A DNA stretch of 64,000 nucleotides from Gammaproteobacteria bacterium (GCA_030426265.1 JAUHYP010000004.1:89427-153426), one strand, 5' to 3'. Counted from the first letter of the stretch, positions 51,831 through 61,710 are shown. Numbers and translations are program-made. The notes: generated by a model not told the origin, from the letters alone.

Positions 51831-54599
51831 ATGACCATGAAGAGCACAACCATCCTGAGTACCGCCATTGCCCTCGCGCTGGCTGCCGGCGTCCAGCCGG
51901 TGCATGCGCAGGACTCCGATGATGCCGACGCCGGAATGATGGAGGAAGTCCTCGTCACCGGCATCCGCGGGAGCCTGCAGCGCTCCCTGGACGCCAAGCG
52001 CGACGCCGACTCCCACGTGGAAGTGATTTCCGCCGAGGACATCGGCAAGATGCCCGATCGCAACATCGCCGATTCCCTGCAACGCGTTCCCGGCATCACC
52101 ATCAGCGCGGCCAGCGCCAACGAAGGCGCCTTCGACGAGAACGATCGCGTCAGCATGCGCGGCACCAGCCCCAGCTACACCCAGACACTGATCAACGGTC
52201 ACAACATCGGAACGGGCGACTGGTTCGTGCTCAACCAGACCGGCACGGTGGGCCGCAGCGTCAGCTACTCGCTGCTGCCGTCCGAATTGGTCGAACAGGT
52301 GGTGGTGCGCAAGGCCTACGAGGCCAAGCTGGTGGAAGGCGGCCTGACGGGCAGCATCGACATCAAGACCCACAGTCCGCTGAACTTCGACGAAGGCGTC
52401 ACGGTGCACGGCAACCTCGGCCTCGTCCATGCGGACCTGCCGGGCGACACCGATCCGCAGCTGTCTGCGCTGCTGAACTGGAAAAACGACAATGGCACCT
52501 TCGGCGCCATGATCCAGGGCTTCAGCCAGGAACGTCACCTGCGCCGTGATGGCCAGGAAGTGCTCGGCTACAACGTGATCGCCGCGACCGACGCCGCCGC
52601 CGTGGCCTATCCCGAGTTGGAAGGGGTGTTCTATCCCTCGCTCATGGGTTCGGCCCTGTTCGAGCAGGAGCGCAAGCGCACGGGCGGCCAGGTGACCCTG
52701 GAATTCCGGCCCACCGACAACCTGGACTTCGGGATCGACTACTTCCAGTCCAACCTCGAAGCCAGCAACTACAACCGCAACTACATGCTCTGGGGTGCGC
52801 GCATCATCCAGGGCGGCGCCGTGCCGGATCCCGGCTTCATCGTCCGCGACAACACCCTGGTCGAGGCGAACTTCAGCCCCGTGGCCACCCAGCAGTACGG
52901 CATCTACGACGAGATCTCACGCCCCGGCGACGAGTCCAGCTCCGAGTACCTGAGCGCTGACATGGACTGGGCCATCACCGACCGCTGGAGCGTCTCGGCC
53001 CAGATCGGCACCTCCGAGGGCCGTGGCAAGACGCCGACCCAGGACGTCGCCGAATGGGACGTGGGCCTGGGCACCGGCGCGGGCTATCAGCTGGGCGGCG
53101 TGGGCGCCGGCAACTGGCACCTCGGCAGCACCGACACCTCGCAGCCCGGGACGCCGCTGGTCGACTACAAGCTGGACTGGATCTTCGGCTACCAGGACGT
53201 GGACGTGAAGGATGACGAAGACTGGTTCCAGGTCGACAGCGAGCTGCTGTTCGACCAGGGCCTGCTCGAATCCATCGAGTTCGGCGTGCGCACGGCCGAC
53301 CATGGCCGCCACCTCGACCAGGTGACCGCGCAGGGTCCGGGCTGCCTCACTTCCGGGGGCGACATCGTGGGCTTCGACTGGTCCCAGCAGTTCTTCTGCC
53401 CGGTCGGCACCCAGTCGCCCTTCGACCCGGCGAATTTCCCCAGCGCCTACTCCAACTACCCGGGCGACTTCGGTTCCGGGCTGGGTGGCGTTTTCCCGCG
53501 GGACATCTGGTACCACTCGCCGGAAGACCTGGCGCTCTACAACCAGATGACGGACCGCGACCCGGTGACGCGTTTCTATTTCCCGGGCGCCTATGGCCTG
53601 GATGAAACGTCCACCGCCGCCTACGTCCAGTTCAACCTGCAGGGCAATCGCTGGTCCGGCAACCTGGGCCTGCGCTACGTGCGCACCGAGGAAGACATCA
53701 CCAACTTCGTGAACGCCGATCCGGCGGACCCGGACGCCATCACCACCTCGGCCTTCGGCGCTTTCAAGAAGGTCAACACCCAGCACGACTACGACGACTG
53801 GCTGCCGACGGCCAACTTCCGCTACGAGCTGAGCGAGGACATGGACCTTCGCGCCTCCCTCGGTCGCAGCCTGGCGCGTGCCGATTACTCGGCCCTGGCC
53901 GGCGCCGTCAGCCTGAGCCCGCCGGCGGTGGATGGCGAGGTGGGCAGCGGCTCGGGCGGCAACCCGAACCTGGCGCCCATCGTGTCCACGAACTTCGACC
54001 TGTCCTGGGAGTGGTACTTCGCCGAGCGCGCCCTGCTGGCCGCCAGCGTGTTCTACATGGACATCGACAACTACGTGGCGCTGGGCCAGGAGATGCGCTC
54101 CATCTTCACCATCGACGCCCAGAACCCGCAGGGCCGCTTCGTCGACTACCTGCTCACCGTGCCGATCAACTCATCGGCGGAAGTGCAGGGCTTCGAACTG
54201 GCCTGGCAGCAGCCTTTCGGTGAGCATTTCGGCATCCTGGCCAACTACTCCTACGCCGACGGCGACACCGAAGACGGCACGCCGATGCTGGGTACCTCGA
54301 AGAACACCTACAACCTGGGTGGCTACTTCGAAACCGAAAGCTTCTCGGTGCGCCTGTCCTACAACTTCCGCTCGAGCTTCTACAGCGGCCTGGATCGCGC
54401 CTCGGCGTTCTACCAGGACGACGTCCAGAGCGTGGACGGCTCCATCGCCTACGTGATCAACGACCACTTCACGGTGTCGCTGGACGGCCGCAACCTGAGC
54501 GACGAGACCATCGAGTACTACGCCGAGAGCAAGGAACGGCCGCGTTCGATCTACGAGAACGGCCGCCAGTACTACCTGAACCTGCGGTTCAACTTCTGA
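51831..54599 (+). CDS. TonB-dependent receptor, predicted for GlcNAc oligosaccharides
   Basis: A 922-aa outer-membrane transporter. Signal peptide to about residue 26 (VQPVHAQDSD), TonB box EEVLVTGIRGS, plug domain (PDRNIADSLQRVPGITI, VVRKAYEAKLVEGGLTGSIDIKT), then a complete barrel ending in YYLNLRFNF with a terminal Phe. The large size and the phrases LGRSLARADYSAL and GFELAWQQPFGEHFG fit the carbohydrate-uptake receptors of Xanthomonadales-like bacteria. Its promoter region is shared with the nag regulator, so oligomers of GlcNAc are the likely ligand. ATGs at codons 1 and 3 follow GAGGGTG. Confidence 0.9.
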   Translation: MTMKSTTILSTAIALALAAGVQPVHAQDSDDADAGMMEEVLVTGIRGSLQRSLDAKRDADSHVEVISAEDIGKMPDRNIADSLQRVPGITISAASANEGAFDENDRVSMRGTSPSYTQTLINGHNIGTGDWFVLNQTGTVGRSVSYSLLPSELVEQVVVRKAYEAKLVEGGLTGSIDIKTHSPLNFDEGVTVHGNLGLVHADLPGDTDPQLSALLNWKNDNGTFGAMIQGFSQERHLRRDGQEVLGYNVIAATDAAAVAYPELEGVFYPSLMGSALFEQERKRTGGQVTLEFRPTDNLDFGIDYFQSNLEASNYNRNYMLWGARIIQGGAVPDPGFIVRDNTLVEANFSPVATQQYGIYDEISRPGDESSSEYLSADMDWAITDRWSVSAQIGTSEGRGKTPTQDVAEWDVGLGTGAGYQLGGVGAGNWHLGSTDTSQPGTPLVDYKLDWIFGYQDVDVKDDEDWFQVDSELLFDQGLLESIEFGVRTADHGRHLDQVTAQGPGCLTSGGDIVGFDWSQQFFCPVGTQSPFDPANFPSAYSNYPGDFGSGLGGVFPRDIWYHSPEDLALYNQMTDRDPVTRFYFPGAYGLDETSTAAYVQFNLQGNRWSGNLGLRYVRTEEDITNFVNADPADPDAITTSAFGAFKKVNTQHDYDDWLPTANFRYELSEDMDLRASLGRSLARADYSALAGAVSLSPPAVDGEVGSGSGGNPNLAPIVSTNFDLSWEWYFAERALLAASVFYMDIDNYVALGQEMRSIFTIDAQNPQGRFVDYLLTVPINSSAEVQGFELAWQQPFGEHFGILANYSYADGDTEDGTPMLGTSKNTYNLGGYFETESFSVRLSYNFRSSFYSGLDRASAFYQDDVQSVDGSIAYVINDHFTVSLDGRNLSDETIEYYAESKERPRSIYENGRQYYLNLRFNF

Positions 54600-54663
54600 G
54601 CGACCGGTCCTTCCCCCGGACGGCCACGGCGACGTGGCCGCCGGGACAGCAAGCCTGCATGGA

Positions 54664-54692
54664 GGGCCCGGCGCGCCGGGCCCTTTTTTTTC
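54664..54692 (+). terminator. Intrinsic terminator after the TonB receptor
   Basis: GGGCCCGG-CGCG-CCGGGCCC forms an eight-base-pair GC stem with a four-base loop, followed by nine T residues. It would end most transcripts of the receptor, so the hexosaminidase and PTS genes downstream need read-through or their own promoter. Confidence 0.9.
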
Positions 54693-54741
54693 GACCCGCC
54701 CGCGGGCGCCAGCGCCCCGGAGCCCGGAGATTGGAGTTAGC

Positions 54742-56964
54742 ATGTCCGGCACCATGAGATTCCCGCGTTTTCCCAGACTTTCGTTCACGCGCCCCCTGGG
54801 GTTCCTCGTGCTGGCCTGCTTCGCAGCTTCGGCCCTGGCGCAGGGTGTCCCCCGAAGTGACGTCGCGGACCCCCGGCATGCGGCCTCCGCGCCGGCCTTC
54901 CTGCCCTTGCCACGTTCCCTGCAGTTGCGGTCCGGCGCCTACGAGCCCGAGGGCGCCGTTGCGCTGGATCTCGCAGGCCATGCGGCGCTCGAGCCGCTGG
55001 CGCTGTGGATGGCGGGCCTGCTGTCGGAGGCTTCGGGCCAGGAAGTGTCGCTGGACCGGGAGGACGCCGGGCGTGCCGATATCGTCCTCGATCTCGTGAG
55101 CACCGAGGACATGCTGGCGCGCTTCACCGGCGCCGGCCTGCCGCGCCCCGCTCAGGTCGGCGAGGCCTACGCCCTGCGCATCGAGCCGGAGGGCGTGACG
55201 GTGAGTGCGAGCGGCGAAGCGGGACTGGCCTGGGGCCTGGTCAGCCTGTGGCAGGCGGTCTCTTCCCGGCCGCTCGGTTCCGAGTGGCCGGGGATGGACG
55301 TGCTCGATGCGCCGGAATTCGCCTGGCGAGGACTGATGCTGGATTCCTCGCGCCACATGCAGTCGGTGGATTACATCCTCGGATTGCTGGACGCCATGGC
55401 GCTGCACAAGCTCAATGTCTTCCACTGGCATCTCAGCGATGACCAGGCCTGGCGCCTCGAGATCAAGGCCTGGCCGGAACTCGCCCGCGTCGGTGGCTAC
55501 CGGGTGCCGGCGGGGCAGGCGCCCCTGGACGACATCGACCCGGCGACCGGTGAACCGCGCCGGTACGGCGGCTACTACACGCAGGAGGACGTGCGCCGCG
55601 TGGTGGCCTACGCCGCGGAACGCCAGATCACCGTGGTGCCGGAAATCGACGTGCCGGGCCACGCCACCGCGGCCATCGCGGCCTATCCCTGGCTGGGCGT
55701 GGACGACCATGGCATCGAGGACGTCCCGGCCAGCTGGGGTATCTACCACAACGTGTTCAACCTGGAGGAAAAGACCTTCGGGCTGCTCGAAGACGTGATG
55801 GACGAGATCGTCGCGCTGTTCCCGGGCGAGTACATCCACCTGGGCGGGGACGAGGTGGTCACCGAGCAGTGGGAGCGCTCGCCGCGGGTCCGCGAGCGGA
55901 TGGAAGAGCTGGGAATCGAGGAACTCCAGGGCGTGCAAAACCTGTTCGTCGAGCGCCTGCAGGCGCACCTGGAACCGGCCGGCAAGCGCATCATCGGCTG
56001 GGACGAGATCCTGGAGAGCGACCTGCCCCCCCAGGCTGCCGTCATGTCCTGGCGCGGCGTCCAGGGCGCCATCGAAGCCGCCGCCAAGGGGCACCAGACC
56101 GTCCTTTCGCCGGCACCGACGCTGTACTTCGATCACGTGCAGAACGAACTGCCGAATGCGCCGCCGGGACGCGGCGGCGTCATCACCGTGCGGACGGTGT
56201 ACGACTTCGACCCCCTGCCGGCGGAACTGACGGGCAACCGGGAATTCGTCCTGGGGGTCCAGGCCAACCTCTGGACCGAGCACATCCGCACCGAGGAGCG
56301 CGCGGCCTGGATGACCTGGCCCCGTGCCGTGGCCCTGGCCGAGGTCGGCTGGACGGCGCCCGAACTGCGCGAGTGGGAAGGCTTTTCCACGCGCCTCGAA
56401 AGTCACCTGCCACGCCTGTCGTCGCTGGGCATCACCCATGCCGGCGACACCCAGGCAGTAACCGGCGCGGCCCCGGCGCTCGCCCTGGACCCCCTGCGCC
56501 GCGAGGACCGGGAGCTGGAACTCTGCCAGTCCGCCATCGAGCTGGTGCTCGAAGACGATGCGCCGCTGGACGGTGAGCGCGAGGCCTTCCGCGTGGACAT
56601 CCTCAAGCCCTGCTGGATCTGGCGTGACGCGGACCTGTCCGGGATCGGCGCGGTGCGCGCCCGCGTGGGCCAGTTGCCCTTCAACTTCGAGATCGGGGAA
56701 GCGATCAACAGCGCCGAAATCCTTCCTCCCCGCTCACCGGAGGGTGAGATGACGGTCCGGCTGGATGACTGCAGCGGGCCGTTGATCGCGGAACTGCCGC
56801 TGGCGCCCGCCGTGAACAACCCGGCCGCGACGACGCTGGCGCCGGCGTCCCTCGCGGACGTGGTGGCGGGGCGGTCGCAGGGGGACCTGTGCATCCAGTT
56901 CACCCGGCCGACCCTGGAGCCCTTCTGGGCCCTGGACTGGATCGAACTGGTGCCGGCGCAGTGA
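54742..56964 (+). CDS. Beta-N-acetylhexosaminidase, glycoside hydrolase family 20
   Basis: A 740-aa exported exo-hydrolase releasing terminal GlcNAc (or GalNAc). After the signal peptide (FAASALAQ) is the GH20b-type domain (about 50-185), then the catalytic barrel (about 195-560): GLMLDSSRHMQSVD, FHWHLSDDQAWRLEIKAWP, VVPEIDVPGHATAA, and the catalytic pair D370-E371 in HLGGDEV. Substrate assistance by the acetamido group is the family mechanism. Residues 600-740 form an extra beta-rich C-terminal part. ATG 54742 has GGAG upstream; its stop overlaps the next gene. Confidence 0.93.
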   Translation: MSGTMRFPRFPRLSFTRPLGFLVLACFAASALAQGVPRSDVADPRHAASAPAFLPLPRSLQLRSGAYEPEGAVALDLAGHAALEPLALWMAGLLSEASGQEVSLDREDAGRADIVLDLVSTEDMLARFTGAGLPRPAQVGEAYALRIEPEGVTVSASGEAGLAWGLVSLWQAVSSRPLGSEWPGMDVLDAPEFAWRGLMLDSSRHMQSVDYILGLLDAMALHKLNVFHWHLSDDQAWRLEIKAWPELARVGGYRVPAGQAPLDDIDPATGEPRRYGGYYTQEDVRRVVAYAAERQITVVPEIDVPGHATAAIAAYPWLGVDDHGIEDVPASWGIYHNVFNLEEKTFGLLEDVMDEIVALFPGEYIHLGGDEVVTEQWERSPRVRERMEELGIEELQGVQNLFVERLQAHLEPAGKRIIGWDEILESDLPPQAAVMSWRGVQGAIEAAAKGHQTVLSPAPTLYFDHVQNELPNAPPGRGGVITVRTVYDFDPLPAELTGNREFVLGVQANLWTEHIRTEERAAWMTWPRAVALAEVGWTAPELREWEGFSTRLESHLPRLSSLGITHAGDTQAVTGAAPALALDPLRREDRELELCQSAIELVLEDDAPLDGEREAFRVDILKPCWIWRDADLSGIGAVRARVGQLPFNFEIGEAINSAEILPPRSPEGEMTVRLDDCSGPLIAELPLAPAVNNPAATTLAPASLADVVAGRSQGDLCIQFTRPTLEPFWALDWIELVPAQ

Positions 56965-59522
56965 GTGAAAGCAAAGCCGGCGTGTTGGAAGTCCGGTCCC
57001 CCCTGGATGGCTGGTGCGCCCCACTGGAAGACTGCCCGGACCCCGTGTTCAGCGGCCGCGTGCTGGGAGATGGCCTGTCCATCGACCCCACCGGCAACAC
57101 CCTGCATGCCCCCTTCGACGGCGAAGTCGTCGCCCTGCCGGAAAGCCGGCACGCCGTGAGCCTGCGTGCGGGCAACGGGGCCGAGTGCCTGGTGCACCTG
57201 GGCATCGACACCGTGGCCCTGGCCGGGGACGGCTTCGAAGCGCTGGTGTCCGTAGGCGACCGTGTGACCGTCGGCCAGGCGTTGCTTCGATTCGACCCGG
57301 AGCGGGTGGCGCGCGCCGCCCCCAGCCTGCGCACGCCGGTGCTGCTGCTGGACAATCCAGCCTTTGCGCTCGTCGAACGCCGGCCCGAGGGTCCGGTGGC
57401 GGCGGGCGACCCGTTGTTCGGGGTTGTTGCGACCGGGGCAGGGGAGACGGTCGGGAAGCCGGGCGGTGGAGTCGCCCACGAGCGAACCCTCCGCACCGGC
57501 CTGGTCCATGGCATTCATGCCCGGCCGGCCGCGCTCCTGGCCGCAGCGGTCCGTGATCTCGATGTGCGCGTCAGTCTCCACCGCGACGGCGGGACCAGCG
57601 CGGATGCCGGCAGCCCGGTTTCGCTCATGACCCTGGGCCTCGGCCACGGGGAGCGGGTGCGCGTCGAGGCCGTGGGCCCGGATGCCGAGGCCGCCCTGGC
57701 CGCCTTGCTGCCCTTGCTCGAACCCCTGGAGGGAGACGGGTCGGGTCCGGCGGTCATCGCCGGGACGGACGAGAAGGAATGCCCTCCGGTCGGGAAGGCC
57801 CTGCCGGGAACCCGGATCGAGGCCCTGGCCGCCAGCGCGGGACTGGTGTTTGGACCCGCCGTTCAGTGGTCGCGGGCCGACGACCCGGCGGACGACCTGC
57901 CCCCGGGCTCGATCGATGACGAACTGGCCATCCTGGCCGCGGCACTGCTCGCGGTGGATGCGCACCTGGCGGAGCGCGAAGCCGGCGGCGACATCGAGAC
58001 CAGGGAGATCGCCCAGGCCCACCGCAGCCTGCTCGGTGATCCTTCGCTCGCTGACCGCGCCCGGGAAGCCGTCACCCGGGGCGCCGGCGCCGCCCGGGCG
58101 TGGCGCGACGCGACCGATGCGGTGGCGCAATCCTTCGCCCGGCTCGAGGACCCGCGACTGCGTGAACGCGCGGACGACATCCGCGATCTCCGGGGACAGG
58201 TGCTGCGCGCACTGCGCGGCGAGTCTCCCGCGGCTTCTATCGCGGTACCCGCGGGCGCCATTGTGCTGGCGGACGAGTTGCTGCCTTCCGAGCTCATGGC
58301 CCTCGCCGGGACGGGGGTGGCTGGACTGTGCCTTGCCGCCGGGGGCGTGACCTCCCATGTCGCCATCCTCGCGGCCGCGCGCGGCCTGCCCATGCTGGTG
58401 GCGGCGGGCGAATCGGTGTTCACGATCGAAGCGGGCACGTCCCTGGCACTGGACGCCGTCAGTGGCGCGCTCTGGGTGGAGCCTCCCGAGAGCGAGGCCG
58501 TGGCCTTTCGCGAGCGGGCCCGGACCGAAGCGGCGCTCGATGCCGCCGCCAGCGCGCACGCGCACGAGCCCTGCCGCACGCGGGACGGCGTGGACGTCGC
58601 CATCATGGCCAACCTGGCGGGCGTGGCGGAGGCGGGCCTGGCGCGCGAGGCCGGCGCCGATGGTTGTGGTCTGTTGCGCAGCGAGTTTCTCTACATGGCG
58701 CGCAGCGCGCCGCCCTCCGTCGAAGTGCAGCGACGGGAGCTCCAGGCCATCTCCGACAACCTGGGGGACCGGCCCCTGGTCGTGCGCCTGCTGGACGCGG
58801 GCGCCGACAAGCCAATCGCTTACCTGGGCCAGGCGCCGGAGGACAACCCGGCTCTGGGGGTGCGTGGGATTCGCCTGGCGTTGGAGCGTCCGGAACTGCT
58901 CGACGCCCAACTCGAAGCCCTGCTGCGCATCGAGCGCCCGACACCGCTCGACGTCATGTTGCCCATGGTGAGTCGGGTCGCGGAAGTGGATGCCGTTCGT
59001 GCGCGGATCGACACCCTGCGTGAGCGCCTGCGCCTGGCGACACCCCTGCGCCTGGGCGTGATGATCGAAACCCCGGCCGCGGCGCTGCTCGCCGACGCCC
59101 TGGCGCGCCGCGTGGACTTCTTTTCGGTAGGGACCAACGACCTGGCGCAGTACACCCTGTGCATGGACCGGGTCGCACCCTCGCTGGCGCGCCGGCTCGA
59201 CGCCCTCGATCCCGCCGTGCTCACCCTCGTGGACCGGGCGGCGCGCGCCGCGGAAGCCGCCGGCATCGATATCGGCGTCTGCGGCGCGGCCGCGGCCGAT
59301 CCGCTGGCGGCGCCGGTGTTCCTCGGCCTGGGCGTGCGCAAGCTGTCCATGCCCGCGGCCAGCATCGCGCGCCTGAAAGCCCGGGTGCGAGCGCTCGAGG
59401 CCGGCGAGTGCGCGACCCTGGCGCAAGACGCGCTGGCCTGTGAATCCGCCCACCAGGTGCGGGAACTGGTCCAGGCGCGACTGGCCCATTCCGAGAAGCC
59501 CGTCCAAGGAGCCGCCTCATGA
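56961..59522 (+). CDS. PTS multiphosphoryl protein EIIA-HPr-EI
   Basis: An 853-aa soluble fusion that carries phosphate from PEP to the GlcNAc permease. Order: EIIA of the glucose type (about 8-150; H64 and active H79 in LVHLGIDTV, 15 residues apart as in Crr), HPr (about 178-265; phospho-His H186 in GIHARPA), and enzyme I (about 285-853; H466 in GGVTSHVAIL, PEP-binding GTNDLAQYTLCMDR, and the cysteine in DIGVCGAAA). GTG 56961 overlaps the hexosaminidase stop (GTGA) and its own stop overlaps nagE. It provides every soluble PTS component, so the island needs no separate ptsHI. Confidence 0.93.
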   Translation: MSESKAGVLEVRSPLDGWCAPLEDCPDPVFSGRVLGDGLSIDPTGNTLHAPFDGEVVALPESRHAVSLRAGNGAECLVHLGIDTVALAGDGFEALVSVGDRVTVGQALLRFDPERVARAAPSLRTPVLLLDNPAFALVERRPEGPVAAGDPLFGVVATGAGETVGKPGGGVAHERTLRTGLVHGIHARPAALLAAAVRDLDVRVSLHRDGGTSADAGSPVSLMTLGLGHGERVRVEAVGPDAEAALAALLPLLEPLEGDGSGPAVIAGTDEKECPPVGKALPGTRIEALAASAGLVFGPAVQWSRADDPADDLPPGSIDDELAILAAALLAVDAHLAEREAGGDIETREIAQAHRSLLGDPSLADRAREAVTRGAGAARAWRDATDAVAQSFARLEDPRLRERADDIRDLRGQVLRALRGESPAASIAVPAGAIVLADELLPSELMALAGTGVAGLCLAAGGVTSHVAILAAARGLPMLVAAGESVFTIEAGTSLALDAVSGALWVEPPESEAVAFRERARTEAALDAAASAHAHEPCRTRDGVDVAIMANLAGVAEAGLAREAGADGCGLLRSEFLYMARSAPPSVEVQRRELQAISDNLGDRPLVVRLLDAGADKPIAYLGQAPEDNPALGVRGIRLALERPELLDAQLEALLRIERPTPLDVMLPMVSRVAEVDAVRARIDTLRERLRLATPLRLGVMIETPAAALLADALARRVDFFSVGTNDLAQYTLCMDRVAPSLARRLDALDPAVLTLVDRAARAAEAAGIDIGVCGAAAADPLAAPVFLGLGVRKLSMPAASIARLKARVRALEAGECATLAQDALACESAHQVRELVQARLAHSEKPVQGAAS

Positions 59523-61294
59523 TTCGTTCGCTCACCGGCGCCCTGTTCCCCGCGGTCCAGAAACTCGGGCGTTCCCTGATGCTGCCCATCGCGGTGCTGC
59601 CCGTGGCCGGCCTGCTGCTGCGTCTCGGGCAACCGGACCTGCTGGACCTGCCCTACGTGGCGGCGGCTGGGAACGCCGTGTTTTCCCACCTGGGCCTGCT
59701 GTTCGCCATCGGCGTGGCGGTGGGCCTGGCCCGGGGCAATCACGGCGCCGCCGGCCTGGCGGCGGTGGTGGCCTACCTGGTGACCACCGAGGGCGCGCGC
59801 GTCCTGATCCCCGTTCCCGCGGGCATCCTGGAAGGTGTTCCAGAGGCCTGGGCCGGTCTGGCCGGCGCGGCCTACCTCGATGGCGCGATCTCGAAGATGA
59901 GCGTGCCGGTGGGGTTGATCTGTGGTGTGCTGGCCGGCTGGCTGTACAACCGATTCTCCGACATTCGCCTGCCTGACTACCTGGCGTTCTTTGCCGGCCG
60001 CCGTTTCGTGCCCATCGTCAGCGGCTTCGCGGCCCTGGGGCTGGCGGCGGTGTTCGGCTTCGGCTGGCCCTCACTGGAGGCGGGCATGAATGCCCTCAGC
60101 GAGGCGGTGGTGGCCGCCGGTGGGGGTGGGCTGTTCGTCTACGGCCTGCTCAACCGCCTGCTGATCATCACCGGCCTGCACCACATCCTGAACAACATCG
60201 CCTGGTTCATCGTGGGAGATTTCGGCGGCGTGACCGGCGACCTCCGGCGTTTCTTCGCCGGCGATCCCGCGGCCGGCGCCTTCATGACCGGATTCTTCCC
60301 GGTCATGATGTTCGGGCTGCCGGCCGCCTGCCTGGCCATGTACCGCTGCGCCGCACCGGCCAAGCGCAAGGCCGTGGGCGGCCTGTTGCTGTCGATGGGC
60401 CTGACGTCCTTTCTCACCGGCATCACCGAGCCGATCGAATTCACCTTCATGTTCGTGGCGCCGGTGCTGTACGCGGTCCACGCCGTGCTGACGGGTGCGA
60501 GCATGGCTTTGATGGATGCACTCGGCGCGCGGCACGGTTTCGGTTTTTCGGCCGGCCTGTTCGACTACGTGCTCAACTACAACAAGGCCACGAAGCCGTT
60601 GCTGATCCTGGCCGTGGGCGCCGGCTGGTTCGCGCTGTACTACGTGGTGTTCCGCTGGGCCATCCTGCGCTTCGACATCCCGACACCAGGGCGCGGCGAC
60701 CTGGTTTCCGCGCCTGAATCCACGGAAGCGCTGGCGCCGCACGAAGAGCTCGCCGGATGGCTGGCGGCCCTGGGCGGTCCCGCCAACCTGCTCGAGGTGG
60801 ATGCCTGTACGACCCGCCTTCGTTTGCGGATCGCCGACCCTGCGAGCGTGGATGAGGCCGGCCTGAAGGCCCTGGGCGCCGCCGGTGTGCTGTTTCCTAC
60901 ACCCGGCGCCCTGCAGGTGATCGTCGGCCTGAGGGCCGACGAACTGGCTGATCGGATTCGCAAGGCCGCGGCAGGGAAGGGCGAGGTTCGCCGCAGCCCT
61001 GCGTCCGGCAACGCGCCGCCCAGCAGCCTGGCCGCTGGCGGTTCAGGGGGCGCGGTAATCAGTGACGAAGCGATTGCAACGCTGTTGCGGGCACTCGGCG
61101 GCCGCGCCAACCTGCTGCAGGTGGAAGCCCTGGGCACTCGGCTGTCGATCGTGGTCGAGGACACTCAACGTTTGGATCGCGAGTTGCTGATGGAGGCCGG
61201 CTATCGGGGCCTCATGGAGGCTGGACCCGGGCGGTTCCACGTCCTGTGCCGGGAGAGCGCCGCGCCCATCGCCAGGGGGCTCGATTCGAACTGA
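59519..61294 (+). CDS. nagE: PTS N-acetylglucosamine permease, EIIC-EIIB plus inactive EIIB-like domain
   Basis: A 591-aa inner-membrane permease. EIIC (1-385) has the sugar-site motifs GLHHILNN (H221, H222) and GITEPIEF (E304). A first EIIB (about 405-485) has the phosphorylated cysteine C430 in DACTTRLRLR. A second EIIB-like domain (about 512-580) aligns well (LGGRANLLQVEALGTRLSIVVE) but has Leu538 where the cysteine belongs. EIIA is supplied by the fused protein upstream (4-base overlap). It would import GlcNAc as GlcNAc-6-phosphate for NagA. No EIIA domain is attached, unlike E. coli NagE. Confidence 0.93.
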   Translation: MIRSLTGALFPAVQKLGRSLMLPIAVLPVAGLLLRLGQPDLLDLPYVAAAGNAVFSHLGLLFAIGVAVGLARGNHGAAGLAAVVAYLVTTEGARVLIPVPAGILEGVPEAWAGLAGAAYLDGAISKMSVPVGLICGVLAGWLYNRFSDIRLPDYLAFFAGRRFVPIVSGFAALGLAAVFGFGWPSLEAGMNALSEAVVAAGGGGLFVYGLLNRLLIITGLHHILNNIAWFIVGDFGGVTGDLRRFFAGDPAAGAFMTGFFPVMMFGLPAACLAMYRCAAPAKRKAVGGLLLSMGLTSFLTGITEPIEFTFMFVAPVLYAVHAVLTGASMALMDALGARHGFGFSAGLFDYVLNYNKATKPLLILAVGAGWFALYYVVFRWAILRFDIPTPGRGDLVSAPESTEALAPHEELAGWLAALGGPANLLEVDACTTRLRLRIADPASVDEAGLKALGAAGVLFPTPGALQVIVGLRADELADRIRKAAAGKGEVRRSPASGNAPPSSLAAGGSGGAVISDEAIATLLRALGGRANLLQVEALGTRLSIVVEDTQRLDRELLMEAGYRGLMEAGPGRFHVLCRESAAPIARGLDSN

Positions 61295-61346
61295 TGCCGG
61301 AACTTCAGCCCGGCAGGCCCTATGCTTCCATCACCCGACGGAGTAG

Positions 61347-61390
61347 CGGGGCCTGACCCTGGATCCTATGGATCAAGGGGCCCGGCCCCG
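61347..61390. terminator. Possible stem-loop after nagE
   Basis: CGGGGCC (starting near 61347) can pair with GGCCCCG (ending near 61390), and the enclosed GGATCC...GGATC part can pair internally. It lies between the convergent nagE and small lipoprotein genes. The sequence after the right arm is GTTCAATTTC, only moderately T-rich, so this is a weak call. Confidence 0.3.
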
Positions 61391-61407
61391 TTCAATTTCA
61401 GCAGGGT

Positions 61408-61710
61408 TCAAACACCCACCCGGCGCGTTCGCAGGAAGGCATTGCGATCGGTGGATGTCACGTCACGGTCTGAGGTCTCGCCCTCGGCGTAGCGGCCTTC
61501 CCGCATCGGGTCCACCGTGCAGGGCGTTTCCGGAATCCGCCGCTCGCGCAGGAAGTGGTTTCGGAACTCCGGCTTCCCTTCGCTATCGATGCAGCGGGAT
61601 TCAGCGGTGTCAGCGACGTCGGTGGAGGCGCGGTCCTTGCCGTAGCTGGCGCAGCCCGTGCCCTGGGCGACGATGGCGCAGAACGCCAGGGTGGTGATCA
61701 GGTTTTTCAT
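61408..61710 (-). CDS. 100-aa lipoprotein of unknown function
   Basis: The product starts MKNLITTLAFCAIVAQGTGCASYG at ATG 61710; TGC before ASYG is a plausible lipobox, with the lipid anchor on C20. The mature part is short, charged and rich in Arg/Glu (SRCIDSEGKPEFRNHFLRERR, SDRDVTSTDRNAFLRTRRVG); the phrases NHFLRERR and NAFLRTRR look like a small internal repeat. It is probably an outer-membrane-attached peptide of the cell envelope. No family recognised. Confidence 0.7.
   Translation of the reverse strand: MKNLITTLAFCAIVAQGTGCASYGKDRASTDVADTAESRCIDSEGKPEFRNHFLRERRIPETPCTVDPMREGRYAEGETSDRDVTSTDRNAFLRTRRVGV

Noticed and set aside
56403..59507. A 1034-codon minus-strand frame opposite the EIIA-HPr-EI gene.
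   Set aside because: The plus strand encodes three complete PTS domains with all phosphorylation sites; the antisense frame has no recognisable domain.
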